Positions 1 through 8,772 of a stretch of DNA of 64,000 nt are shown here, one piece after another (position 1 is the first letter of the stretch; each line of letters starts with the position of its first letter). Position numbers and translations under genes: made by a program. The stretch covers positions 434,001-498,000 of the forward strand of contig JAWKVT010000002.1 in assembly GCA_041397865.1 (NCBI GenBank). Reading direction: 5' to 3'. This stretch comes from TMED27 sp041397865 (GTDB lineage: Bacteria > Pseudomonadota > Alphaproteobacteria > Micavibrionales > Micavibrionaceae). The notes beneath the pieces are model-generated. The model ran no database searches and had not been told where the DNA came from. It worked only from the letters and a program-made list of their open reading frames with translations.

Positions 1-637
<637 letters not shown>

Positions 638-641
<4 letters not shown>

Positions 642-1324
642 AAAGGCTTTGGGTTAGGGTCGTTTTCTACAGCAGGCAGCTTTGCTGTTTGCACCCGTTT
701 TTCGCGGAAGACGCTCTCGATAAAGGCCGGATCGTTGAATTTGGCTTTAAAAGCCGCGCGCCCTCTGTGAATTTCTGAACGAACTGTATTGATGGGACTG
801 CCTAAGGTATCGGCGATCTCTTGATAGGACAACGCCTCAAGTTCCCTCAACAGGAAGGCTTCATGCTTTTCAGGGTCAAGGGATTCTATCACCGCTATAA
901 TGAGTATAAGAGCTTCTTCTTCTGCAATCTGTCTTGCGGGGTCCTTATCCGTTCTGGGCTCAAGAAGAGGGGAGGCGTCATCCTCATCTATAGAGGGGCT
1001 GTTGTGAGCATTTGGTCTTATGCTTTCAAATCTCAAATATTCTTTGGCTGTGTTGGCTACGATCGTACGGATCCATGTGGAAAACTGACTGTCGCCGCGA
1101 AATTTATCAAGGGCCTGGTATGCCTTTAAAAAACTCTCTTGAACGACATCCTCTGCGGCCTCTGGGGTTTTTACGTACCTCTGTGCGAAACGTGACAACT
1201 TATCTTGATGCTTAAGCTGAAGCGCGTTAAACGCGGCCCTGTCACCCTTTTGGGCTTGCGCCACCAGAGTTTCGTCGCTCGGGGGTTTTTGCTTCTTGTT
1301 ATTATAACCCGCTGTGATGCCCAT
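638..1324 (-). CDS. ECF-type RNA polymerase sigma factor
   Basis: An extracytoplasmic-function sigma-70 factor of about 228 residues. Region 2 is seen as AAEDVVQESFLKAYQALDKF followed by FSTWIRTIVANTAKEYLR, and region 4 as LEALSYQEIADTLGSPINTV with the helix-turn-helix ending in RSEIHRGRAAFKAKF. Between them lies an acidic linker, and the protein has a basic tail of about 30 residues after region 4. I place the start at the ATG at 1324, preceded by a weak AGAAGG. An in-frame ATG at 1399 would overlap the upstream gene by 25 bases and add 25 basic residues. No recognisable anti-sigma gene is adjacent; the upstream neighbour is a 489-residue unknown protein that may be co-transcribed. EcfG or RpoE type cannot be decided from sequence alone. 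Confidence 0.9.
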
Positions 1325-1374
1325 ACCCTTCTTCCCGTATTCCTTTTGCCGCCCACGCAGCCTCGCCCGCCGGA

Positions 1375-2844
1375 TCAGGGCTGCTGTGACGGCGCCCATT
1401 CGTAGACCGTTCGTATAGCCTCATCCAGTGGAGGCATATTCTTCGGCATACGGCGAATGACAGGCTCGTCTGTATTTTTTTGACGGCGCCTGATTGCACT
1501 GTCGAGCGCGGTAAAAGTTCGATGCGCAATTTTCCGCGTTTCCGCAAGCATGTCGATTTTGTTTTCTTCAAAGAACTGTGCAATGGTTTTATGGCGCTGC
1601 GCATTCGGAATGCCGTCAAATCCGGCGTCTTTAAGGCTGCGGCAGGTCTGCGCCACGGCGTTAAAAGTCCCCGACCAGTTCTGCATCCGTGACGGTTTGG
1701 GGATTTCAGAAAACGGTGTTGTCAAGGCATGCCTGATATGGTTTTCAAACGTGGAGCGGTGCGCGGCGTAAATCGTCCGTGTATCAGGGTGCGCCTTGAT
1801 TTGTTCATAGGATTGGCCTTCAAAAAAGGTATCGTCCTTTTGCCCCTCAATAATCAGAACGGGAAGCTCAGGGTGGTTGCTGACGATCGCATGCCGGTTA
1901 AGCTCCGGAGAAAAGCTGTAAATCCTGATGCCCCGCGGGTCGTTTTCCTGCCCTTTTTTAGTCCTCGCCCGGACCTGTGGATCAACATCAAGAAATACAG
2001 GCTCCACCACGCCAATGCGTTCAACCGGGAGTTTTGTCGCTGGTCGTTTATAAGTCGGAGCCGCGCTTCCCTTCTTTTGCGCGCGCGCGCTGTTATCAAA
2101 GATTCTATTGAGAACATTTCCCGCTTGCAAATCCAGAGGAATACCCGCCGCGGTTCTATTCTCAATAATAGGCTTTGCCTGAGATCGTGCTTTAAGTTTG
2201 CTAATGTGGTGCCGGAAGGGTGGCTCCAGACGGTGGGTCCATAAAGCGTCAAATTTTTCTCCATGCCCGGAGGCTTTGGCCATTCTGTGCAAAGTTTGCC
2301 GGTGGTGGTTTATGTTCATAATATCCCCGCCCTGCTGTTGTTTTATAAGTGCGCACGATCCTCCCCATAAAACAGTAAGAGCGTTGGTTTTCGCTTTCAC
2401 ATTGGAAGAACGATCCAGCAGGGTTTTAAAAAGATTTGCAACAGAGTAGCGCTTTCGGTTGTCAGGTCCCGCGCGGAACACATTTTTGAGCATGGGGGCT
2501 TTGTCGAAAAGAAAAAGCCGGGACTTTTGCTGGTTGATTCTGTCGGCAAAGGGCTTCTTAAGATGGCTCCATATGGCCTCCGCATCGCTTTCATGTCCGT
2601 GTATTTTGGCAATCTCGGTAATAGCCTCTTGACGTTTCTTGAGGCTGTATTCCGTTCTGCGAATTTTCTCTTGCGGACTTTTGTGAATATTTTTACGGGC
2701 GATAAAGCGCGAAGAGGCTTTCCAAAGAATTTCCGTAGCATCGGGGGAGGGCTGCCCCTCCGGTGAGACCAGAAGCTCCCGGATGAACGTTTTGATGTAG
2801 CCGCGCGCAAAAGGCTGCGGCGAAATATGCTGTGCTATGCTCAT
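1375..2844 (-). CDS. Unrecognised 489-residue protein with an internal duplication
   Basis: I do not recognise this protein. It is basic, soluble and lacks a signal peptide or membrane segments. The N-terminal half holds two diverged copies of a unit of about 80-90 residues: copy one ends in IHGHESDAEAIWSHLKKPF and copy two in ASGHGEKFDALWTHRLEPPF, both followed by an Ile/Lys/Arg stretch and both preceded by a TEILWKAS or LTVLWGGS segment about 40 residues earlier. The C-terminal half (from about residue 280) contains ELPVLIIEGQKDDTFFEGQSYEQIKAH and may be a separate domain. I choose the ATG at 2844; a TTG at 2868 would add eight residues. The gene runs into the sigma-factor gene, so a shared transcript is likely. 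Confidence 0.7.
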   Translation of the reverse strand: MSIAQHISPQPFARGYIKTFIRELLVSPEGQPSPDATEILWKASSRFIARKNIHKSPQEKIRRTEYSLKKRQEAITEIAKIHGHESDAEAIWSHLKKPFADRINQQKSRLFLFDKAPMLKNVFRAGPDNRKRYSVANLFKTLLDRSSNVKAKTNALTVLWGGSCALIKQQQGGDIMNINHHRQTLHRMAKASGHGEKFDALWTHRLEPPFRHHISKLKARSQAKPIIENRTAAGIPLDLQAGNVLNRIFDNSARAQKKGSAAPTYKRPATKLPVERIGVVEPVFLDVDPQVRARTKKGQENDPRGIRIYSFSPELNRHAIVSNHPELPVLIIEGQKDDTFFEGQSYEQIKAHPDTRTIYAAHRSTFENHIRHALTTPFSEIPKPSRMQNWSGTFNAVAQTCRSLKDAGFDGIPNAQRHKTIAQFFEENKIDMLAETRKIAHRTFTALDSAIRRRQKNTDEPVIRRMPKNMPPLDEAIRTVYEWAPSQQP

Positions 2845-2895
2845 GTTGTCTTTTATGGCAAAAAACAACCGAAAGTCAAGAGTTATGTATAAAAA

Positions 2896-3819
2896 TCATT
2901 CAACGCCGCCTTCGCGCATGTTGGCCGGCGGCTCTAAAATCCGCTGTCCCAACTCTTCCGCTTCCGCCATAAGAAGGTGAAACTCCGGCTTTTCCGGGCG
3001 GTAATGCACATCAAAGGCATTTTCCAGATTGGAGATTTCAGCCGCCAGCCGCGTCAGCCGCTGCCGCCCTTCGCGTGTTTGCTTTTCCTCTTTCGACAGG
3101 CGCTCTATAATCCCAAGGCGGATTTTCTCGATATTCATGCCCACCATAAAAGACATCTGCACACCTTCCAGAAACGCCGCCGCAGCGCCCAGACATTGCG
3201 GGATATTCAGGGCATCGTTTTTCCCTTTGGGCCGCGCTGTAAAGCTAAAAGTCGTCGTTTTGTTTGATCCACGCAGGATAATCCCCAGCCGCCCGGCGCC
3301 TTCCTCAAAATTCACAGAAAGCGCCACATTGGCCTCATGCTCAATACGAACCTCCTGCCCGGCCTGCTGGAACAGCTTTTCCGCCAGAGGCACCGCATAA
3401 TCGTAATCAAGCTTGTTATCCGCGTCGCATTTTTCAATCATGTCGAGAAACGGATGGCGCTCTCCGGCTTCAAAAACGCATTTCCCGCCCGCGTAAATCG
3501 CGGCCCAGCGTTGCGGGTTATAGGCATATTCGTAATCGTTAACGATGGAATCCCACACTTTTTCCCAGTCATAGGACGATTGGCGGATGGATATGGGGCC
3601 GCCATTGTCGAAGTCGTGGATAATCCGCGCTGCCATGCGCACAACCGAATGCATGTTATGCCCGCGCACGATAAAAGTCTCGACACGTTTTTCCTGCGCA
3701 TCGCGTAGCTCAACAACAAAACGGTTGCTCAGCGCGACTGTCCCGCGATCCTTCGGTCCGGCCTTGGCGTCGTGAATAACGAATTTTTCCCGGAGAAGTG
3801 ATGAAGTAAAATCATGCAT
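2896..3819 (-). CDS. Unrecognised 307-residue protein
   Basis: A soluble protein with no signal peptide that I cannot assign. It begins MHDFTSSLLREKFVIHD and contains an aromatic-rich stretch (SYDWEKVWDSIVNDYEYAYN, then PQRWAAIYAGG) followed by a beta-rich middle with RLGIILRGSNKTTTFSFTAR. The last 80 residues are predicted helical, with KEEKQTREGRQRLTRLAAEI resembling a short coiled coil. It lies 51 bases upstream of the 489-residue unknown gene on the same strand, so these two genes and the sigma factor could form one operon. The start ATG has only a weak ribosome-binding site. Confidence 0.65.
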   Translation of the reverse strand: MHDFTSSLLREKFVIHDAKAGPKDRGTVALSNRFVVELRDAQEKRVETFIVRGHNMHSVVRMAARIIHDFDNGGPISIRQSSYDWEKVWDSIVNDYEYAYNPQRWAAIYAGGKCVFEAGERHPFLDMIEKCDADNKLDYDYAVPLAEKLFQQAGQEVRIEHEANVALSVNFEEGAGRLGIILRGSNKTTTFSFTARPKGKNDALNIPQCLGAAAAFLEGVQMSFMVGMNIEKIRLGIIERLSKEEKQTREGRQRLTRLAAEISNLENAFDVHYRPEKPEFHLLMAEAEELGQRILEPPANMREGGVE

Positions 3820-3973
3820 AAGCGGTATCTGTGCCCCTGATCCTTAAGGTTCTGAAATTTTATCATATCCATACAAAAATAGGGAGTAATGGTTTTAGGA
3901 TAAAAACACGCCTGTTGCAAAAAGTGGTTCCTGTCCGTACCCTTATAAATCTTATACAAGAACGGAAAAGACA

Positions 3974-4240
3974 ATGACTTCAGACTCTGACAATGATCCT
4001 TTCGGCAATCTTTTGGTTTTAAGCGATCTGGAAGGAGCCGGGTTTTTTGAAGAAGCCGAAGAATACAAACGTCTGACGATGTTGTCCGGCTCCAAAGAAA
4101 CAGATCAAAAGGCTGTAATGACCGAAATGATAGAATTCTTCGATGCCATGCTGTTGAAGCATAAGCATGATATGCCGGAGAAATTAGTGACAAAAATTAA
4201 CCATACGAAAGAAAAGGCCAAAGATGCATATTGGTCTTAA
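3974..4240 (+). CDS. Small acidic unknown protein, 88 residues
   Basis: A short acidic protein starting MTSDSDNDPFGNLLVLSDL with two likely helices (FFEEAEEYKRLTMLSG and VMTEMIEFFDAMLLKHKHDM). No family is recognised. A GGAAAAG sequence lies just before the ATG. The gene is alone on the plus strand, divergent from the 307-residue unknown gene; the 154 bases between them show no strong promoter. Its stop codon overlaps the stop codon of the convergent 181-residue gene by four bases, so the two transcripts are antisense at their ends. Confidence 0.6.
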   Translation: MTSDSDNDPFGNLLVLSDLEGAGFFEEAEEYKRLTMLSGSKETDQKAVMTEMIEFFDAMLLKHKHDMPEKLVTKINHTKEKAKDAYWS

Positions 4241-4782
4241 AGATGCGCATATAGCGCAGGCGTTGAGAGCGCCTTCTGATTTTTGAACGCACAAAGCTCC
4301 CGGCTAAGCTTTGCAATCGCCGCTTCAATATTCATTCGTTTTTTGAGATCACGGGCATAGACCGACACGGCATGGTCTTTTTCATTGTTAAATTGATTGC
4401 ATATGGTTTGATGCTCGCCCAGCGCATATGTGCCTTTTCCGCGCTTTTGCTCTTCGCTGTATTCGGCGTATTCGCTCAAAGCTTCAGCGAAAATATCAAA
4501 ATGACCGAAGTCTGAAAGCGCCCCCGCCGCCGCGCCGCCATTGTCATTGGACGCCTCTGCAAAAGCTCCGCTCAAAAAGCCTTCCAGCATAAAGCTGCCG
4601 CCCATGCCGTCATAATCCGCCGCAGGCTTGAATGCTGAATTTAAGGAAATAAAAAGAGGGCCACGATGATCTGGATTACCCGGATGCGCGGCCAGCTTGT
4701 AAAGCGTAGCCGCAAGCCCCTTAATCCGTCCCTCTATTGTTTTTATTGTAAACTCTGCGTTAGGCGCAGTTAAACTACTCAT
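4237..4782 (-). CDS. Unknown 181-residue protein with an occludable start site
   Basis: No family is recognised. The protein is soluble, with a glycine/alanine-rich middle (GGSFMLEGFLSGAFAEASND and GGAAAGALSDFGHFDIFAEA) and a helical C-terminus containing RDLKKRMNIEAAIAKLSREL. The ATG at 4782 is preceded by GAGGG at a good distance. The most striking point is that the bases carrying this ribosome-binding site and ATG are repeated, inverted, about 110 bases further into the coding region, so the mRNA can fold into a 23-bp stem that hides the start (see the repeat at 4647-4801). Low expression unless the hairpin is opened would be expected. Confidence 0.65.
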   Translation of the reverse strand: MSSLTAPNAEFTIKTIEGRIKGLAATLYKLAAHPGNPDHRGPLFISLNSAFKPAADYDGMGGSFMLEGFLSGAFAEASNDNGGAAAGALSDFGHFDIFAEALSEYAEYSEEQKRGKGTYALGEHQTICNQFNNEKDHAVSVYARDLKKRMNIEAAIAKLSRELCAFKNQKALSTPALYAHL

Positions 4783-4801
4783 CGTGACCCTCTTTTTATT
4801 T
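4647..4801. repeat. 23-bp inverted repeat covering the RBS and start codon of the 181-residue gene
   Basis: The plus-strand bases 4647-4669 (AAATAAAAAGAGGG, then CCACGATGA) are the reverse complement of 4779-4801 with a single difference at the fifteenth base. In the minus-strand mRNA that difference becomes a G-U wobble, so all 23 positions can pair. One arm holds the GAGGG ribosome-binding site and the ATGA of the start; the other lies inside the coding sequence. The loop is 109 bases. The pairing is direct from sequence; a regulatory role is inferred. Confidence 0.8.
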
Positions 4802-4910
4802 GAGGGTACAGACGCGGAGTAAATATCTATTTAATTATAGATTGCATTTTAAGTAATAGATGAGTGGTTACTTATGTTGTATTTATCTAAAATTTTACGT
4901 ATTGGGTTTA

Positions 4911-4938
4911 TTGACATATTGCAAAAAATTGCTACTAT
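4911..4938 (+). promoter_or_regulatory. Sigma-70 promoter placed to give a leaderless transcript
   Basis: TTGACA at 4911-4916 and TACTAT at 4933-4938 are separated by 16 bases. The expected transcription start is about 4945, only a few bases before the ATG at 4948. No Shine-Dalgarno sequence lies between the -10 box and the ATG. The surrounding 4783-4947 spacer is AT-rich. Confidence 0.65.
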
Positions 4939-4947
4939 CACGCAATT

Positions 4948-5820
4948 ATGACCGCAAAACCAGAAAATATTTTCGCAAAACCTGTCCCTGTCATCTGGGG
5001 GGATGCAGACGTTAAAGACACCCATTTAATAATTCCAGACGGTATGAACGTTCTTCAAGAAGTTCTGCTTATGCAAAGCTGGGCAGTAGGAAGTATAGAG
5101 AACCACCAAGCCTACCCTCTCTGGAGTAAACAAGCGCGTGAAGGCATGGCAGAGTTTTTTACTGCCGGGGAAGATGTTAAAAATAACTACACGGCATCTG
5201 GTGGTTTGGGAAAAAATTTGGTCACAAAAGAGTTCACGCTGTCAGCAAACCTCAAGTGCGCTGCGGGCTGGTCAAAAAATTTTACGAAATATGGAGAGCG
5301 CTGGCTGGATGTATTCCCGAATTTGCCAAACACTCCAAAAGAGGCTCAAAAAGCCCAAGAGCCGCTTCTGAATCTCAGTCGACTATTTCTGGACATTAAA
5401 AAACATACCCTGTGCGAAGTTTTCAAAGCACTGTCGGACATGAATGCTCTTAATGCAAGTGAGGCAATAAAGATGCTCACAGACGATTTGATGTTGGGAA
5501 TGGTCTACTACGCACCAACCGAAGGCAAAAAGCTACAGCCGGATGAGCCTTTACACGGATGGCACGCGGACAAGCCTCCTTTAGGATTTATGCTGGGACC
5601 GACAACGGAAAACCCCGGCATTTATCTTTGGTCCACATTAACGAGAACATTTGTCCCCGCTCCCCCGTTAAAAGAAAACGAGTTTATCATCCACACAGGC
5701 AGCAAGCTTGAGGAGGCTGTGATTAAAGAAAACTTTCCATTCGTACCAAATTATCACTACGTAGAAAACACGCCTCACGCACGCGCGCATGGCCGCATGG
5801 CCTTGCAATTTCAAGGTTAG
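4948..5820 (+). CDS. Isopenicillin-N-synthase-like Fe(II)/2-oxoglutarate oxygenase family protein
   Basis: A 290-residue protein with the layout of the isopenicillin N synthase / 2-oxoglutarate-dependent dioxygenase superfamily. The probable iron ligands are H206 and D208 in LHGWHADKPPLGFML and H270 in NYHYVENTP, with R283 in HGRMALQF as the co-substrate-binding arginine. The helical segment at about 135-165 and the LMLGMVYYAP strand at 182-190 also fit the fold. Overall similarity is low, so substrate cannot be guessed; small-molecule or amino-acid oxidation is the family role. The gene is alone on the plus strand, has more A and T than its neighbours and shows a strong promoter abutting the ATG, which suggests acquisition by transfer. 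No biosynthetic partner gene lies next to it. Confidence 0.6.
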   Translation: MTAKPENIFAKPVPVIWGDADVKDTHLIIPDGMNVLQEVLLMQSWAVGSIENHQAYPLWSKQAREGMAEFFTAGEDVKNNYTASGGLGKNLVTKEFTLSANLKCAAGWSKNFTKYGERWLDVFPNLPNTPKEAQKAQEPLLNLSRLFLDIKKHTLCEVFKALSDMNALNASEAIKMLTDDLMLGMVYYAPTEGKKLQPDEPLHGWHADKPPLGFMLGPTTENPGIYLWSTLTRTFVPAPPLKENEFIIHTGSKLEEAVIKENFPFVPNYHYVENTPHARAHGRMALQFQG

Positions 5821-5838
5821 AAAACCACAGCGCCGGAT

Positions 5839-6867
5839 TTATTTATTTCCCGCAGCGTCCGGCGTTTGACCCTGCCGGTAGAGATCGAAAACGTCGATAA
5901 TTTCCAAAATCTGTTCGATCTCTTTTTTACAGTGCATAGCGTGCTGCTTGGTCGCGACCGGTACATGGATGTTGGAGGCTTCGAACATATCGCCCTTATA
6001 GGGAATCATAAGGAAGATAAACTTTCCGCGAAACAGCGCCGCGCTTAAAGGCGCGTTGTCGAAAATATCCGCCGCTTCCGAAAGTTCTTTGAGCAGGCGC
6101 TCGTCAATCAGGCGCTTCGCGGCCTCCGGATTGTCGGAAAGAATGTAAAACCTGTCCAGAGCCTTCTGGCCGGTTTGAATACGCACATCCTGAAGTTTTT
6201 GCCAGCGCGAGGGTTTCCAGCGTTGATAGGCCTGCGCATCGGCGGTCAGGATCGTATGCCCCTCAATTGCCGCATCCGGAATCTCCAAAAGCACGAAAAT
6301 ACCGTCGAAAACCGGCGCGGCATGCTTGTTTTTCCCCAGCAACCGCGCTTCGGAGAACAGGACCTTCACGCCCTTATACTGCCCCATAAAGCAGTCTTCC
6401 GCCATATAGGTTTCATGCGCAGGGATAAGCCCGGTTTTTGCAATAATCTTGCTGCTGATCCCGCGTGAGGGGTGAAACCTGAAGCCCCCCAGCGCCCGCG
6501 CCAGCCGCGGCAAAAACGCGCGCTTGTAGCTTTTCTTGTAATCGTTAAGGATCGCCGCGCTCCACACATGCAAAAGCGCCGGAATGACAACCGCTATAAT
6601 CATGCAGCCCGTGGCGCTGATGATGTCCGCTTCCACAAGCAGATACCAGCCAAATCCCCCCGCGCCCATGGTCACGCTTAAAAGCCCCAGAGTCATGGTC
6701 ACGTTGGAGCGTGTGCGGTGGCGCTTCATAAAGGAAAGCCGCATATTTTCCGCATCGCGGATCAGCGCTTCAATCTCCTGATGGAACGTATCCTCCCGCG
6801 CGCGCGAAACGTTTTCTTGCTCGGGCAGTGCAGGGGTGTCGTCTATCATTTCGGTATCATCGCTCAT
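5839..6867 (-). CDS. DUF3137 membrane protein
   Basis: About 342 residues. Two membrane segments lie near residues 60-110 (LGLLSVTMGAGGFGWYLLVE and MIIAVVIPALLHVWSAAILN), followed by a cytoplasmic domain with the DUF3137 pattern FHPSRGISSKIIAKTGLIPA, YMAEDCFMGQYKGVKVLFSE and FDGIFVLLEIP. The family function is unknown; members often sit near LemA-type proteins, but none is next to this one. The ATG at 6867 has AAGAG upstream and is preferred over a GTG at 6885. The gene stands alone, convergent with the oxygenase gene and divergent from the secreted PDZ protein gene. Confidence 0.75.
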   Translation of the reverse strand: MSDDTEMIDDTPALPEQENVSRAREDTFHQEIEALIRDAENMRLSFMKRHRTRSNVTMTLGLLSVTMGAGGFGWYLLVEADIISATGCMIIAVVIPALLHVWSAAILNDYKKSYKRAFLPRLARALGGFRFHPSRGISSKIIAKTGLIPAHETYMAEDCFMGQYKGVKVLFSEARLLGKNKHAAPVFDGIFVLLEIPDAAIEGHTILTADAQAYQRWKPSRWQKLQDVRIQTGQKALDRFYILSDNPEAAKRLIDERLLKELSEAADIFDNAPLSAALFRGKFIFLMIPYKGDMFEASNIHVPVATKQHAMHCKKEIEQILEIIDVFDLYRQGQTPDAAGNK

Positions 6868-6971
6868 AACTCTTAAATTAAACACTGTTGAAGATATAAG
6901 GACAAGGCTTGTTTATGATTGAATAGAACGGCATAAGGGAGAGGTCTTTAACCGCAGGAAGAAATCACCCT

Positions 6972-7598
6972 ATGCGCTATATTTTTATGACTACTCTAAG
7001 TGTTCTCATGCTTGTCGCCGCCCCGGCTTCTGCGGAAAACCGCGCCGCCATTCTTAAAGATAATATGGAGATGGCCCGGCTTTTGGAAAATATTGCCGCG
7101 CCCATTTTGGTAAAAAATCCAAATTTATGCGGAAGCTATACAAAGCCGTATCTCGGCGTAGAATTTATGACCAGAGCCGGAGTAGGGCAGAGTTATCAGG
7201 ATTTAGTCACAAAAAATTATGGTGTCGGCGAATTTCCAACCGTGACCTTTGTCGGCAAAGGTTCACCTGCCGACGGCAATCTCTTGCCGAAAGATGTAAT
7301 CACCAACGTAAACGGTCTAAACCTTAAAAAAGGTAATGATGGCCAATATGCGCTGGAAGATGAAATCGCCAAAGGGGAGGCACTAAACCTTACGCTGGAA
7401 CGCGCAGGCGCGCAAAAAACCGTAAGCGTAACGCCCGCCAAAGTCTGCGGCGCGAAAGTCCGGCTCGATGCTTCGGATGAAAATAAAGTCTGGGCCGATA
7501 AGGGCAAAGTCTTCGTCAGCAAAGGCGCGCTGCGCGGGCAATCACCGGAAACCCTCGCCGCTGAAATTAAAACCCAGCTCAGCCGCTATAAGAAATAG
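6972..7598 (+). CDS. Secreted PDZ-domain protein
   Basis: A 208-residue exported protein. Residues 1-21 form a signal peptide ending in PASA-EN. The region from about 87 to 150 reads as a PDZ domain: PTVTFVGKGSPADGNLLPKD is the usual carboxylate-loop-like turn, followed by VITNVNGLNLKKG and LNLTLERAGAQKTVSVTP. The N-terminal part AAILKDNMEMARLLENIAAP and the paired cysteines at the LCGSYTKP and VCGAKVRL sites resemble the accessory portion of periplasmic M48-type peptidases, but no zinc motif is present. A role as a periplasmic adaptor is inferred only. The stop lies two bases before the convergent DUF455 stop. Confidence 0.7.
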   Translation: MRYIFMTTLSVLMLVAAPASAENRAAILKDNMEMARLLENIAAPILVKNPNLCGSYTKPYLGVEFMTRAGVGQSYQDLVTKNYGVGEFPTVTFVGKGSPADGNLLPKDVITNVNGLNLKKGNDGQYALEDEIAKGEALNLTLERAGAQKTVSVTPAKVCGAKVRLDASDENKVWADKGKVFVSKGALRGQSPETLAAEIKTQLSRYKK

Positions 7599-7600
7599 CG

Positions 7601-8419
7601 TTAGGCGCCATCCACTTCATCCGCCAGCGGTTCATACCAGTCGCGGATCATTCCGGCTTCTTCGCGCGATGGATGGTTGAACGGGCGCTTAAGCCGCCCG
7701 TTAAAATATCTGCGGACCAAATCCTGCCAAGCCTCTTCCACGTCTTTGCCGTGATGGCCGCACCACGCTTCAAACCAAACTGTTCCGGCGCGGACATGGG
7801 TAATCTCGTCATCATGAATAATTTGCAGCATGGCGGCGGTTTTTTCATCGCCCTGACGTTTCATCATCTTGACCATCCCCGGCGTCACATCCAGCCCCCG
7901 CGCCTCCAACACCATCGGTACAATCGCCAGCCGCGCGGCAAAGTCATGCGCTGTTTTTTCCGCCGCTTCCCACAAACCGTCATGCGCAGGCAGATCGCCA
8001 TAAGTCGCGCCCAAATCATTCAACCGTTCTTCCAGCATCAGGTGATGCTTGGCCTCATCATCCGCCACCTTGATCCAGTCATCGTAAAATGCTTTCGGCA
8101 AGGAAAAACCGCCCAGATCAAATGGCCGCGCCATCACATCCCACGCCAGGTCAATCGCGTTCAGTTCTATATGCGCCAGCGCATGGAGCAGGGCAACTTT
8201 GTTCTTTGTCGTTCCCGCCTTGCCGCGTTTGGGCATTTTAGTGGCCATGCGTAGTTCGGGCTTTTCCGGGCGGGCTGGGCGATCGGGCAGGTCTGCGGCG
8301 CCAATTTCTGAAATCGCACCATCCCGCCAGAGCGCGGCATACGCCCGCGTTTTCTCCGCCTTCTCCCGCGCGCTGGGGCTGGATAAAACATCAAGCGCCG
8401 CTTCACACAAGACTCTCAC
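7601..8419 (-). CDS. DUF455 ferritin-like protein
   Basis: About 272 residues of the DUF455 ferritin-like family, which is thought to hold a di-iron site in a four-helix bundle; its reaction is not known. Candidate metal ligands are in LLHALAHIELNAIDLAWD, in KVADDEAKHHLMLEERL and in QIIHDDEITHVRAGTVWF. The conserved linker with RPARPEKPELR precedes them. I choose the GTG at 8419, whose GTGA overlaps the stop of the upstream membrane protein gene, because family similarity begins there; a longer reading from 8494 would lie inside the upstream gene. It appears to be the last gene of a three-gene operon with the small membrane protein and the SIMPL protein. Confidence 0.8.
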   Translation of the reverse strand: MRVLCEAALDVLSSPSAREKAEKTRAYAALWRDGAISEIGAADLPDRPARPEKPELRMATKMPKRGKAGTTKNKVALLHALAHIELNAIDLAWDVMARPFDLGGFSLPKAFYDDWIKVADDEAKHHLMLEERLNDLGATYGDLPAHDGLWEAAEKTAHDFAARLAIVPMVLEARGLDVTPGMVKMMKRQGDEKTAAMLQIIHDDEITHVRAGTVWFEAWCGHHGKDVEEAWQDLVRRYFNGRLKRPFNHPSREEAGMIRDWYEPLADEVDGA

Positions 8420-8772
8420 AGCAACTTCGTAAGGTTGTGATGTATAAAATAAGCCACCGTCAGACACACAAGGCCAAGGCCGTAGACACTCCAAAAGCCA
8501 TAAGCTTCGGGCACAGAGGACATGATTTTGTTCGCAAATAGGAAAGGAATAAAAAACATCATCGAAAGCGGCACGGCCAGCAAAATACTTTTTGCAAAAG
8601 TCACGGTGTTTTCCGGGTCTTGATACTCCGCAAAATTAAATGGCAACGCCATCATCGTCATAATAGGCAGTGCAAGAATAAACCCCGCCAACTCGGGGCG
8701 TTTACCTGCAAGCCAGCTGCTAAACGCAATGAGGCATGCAGAGAACAGTATTTTAAATACGGTAAATCCCAT
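8416..8772 (-). CDS. Small inner-membrane protein, GlpM/DUF3147-like
   Basis: A 118-residue very hydrophobic protein with four likely membrane segments. The opening FKILFSACLIAFSSWLAGKR followed by PELAGFILALPIMTMMAL resembles the DUF3147/GlpM family pattern of a short membrane helix, a charged turn and an AG-x-L-x-x-x-P segment. The function of that family is poorly defined. Its ATG overlaps the stop of the SIMPL gene (TAATG) and its stop overlaps the GTG of the DUF455 gene (GTGA), so all three are probably translated in a coupled way. Confidence 0.65.
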   Translation of the reverse strand: MGFTVFKILFSACLIAFSSWLAGKRPELAGFILALPIMTMMALPFNFAEYQDPENTVTFAKSILLAVPLSMMFFIPFLFANKIMSSVPEAYGFWSVYGLGLVCLTVAYFIHHNLTKLL

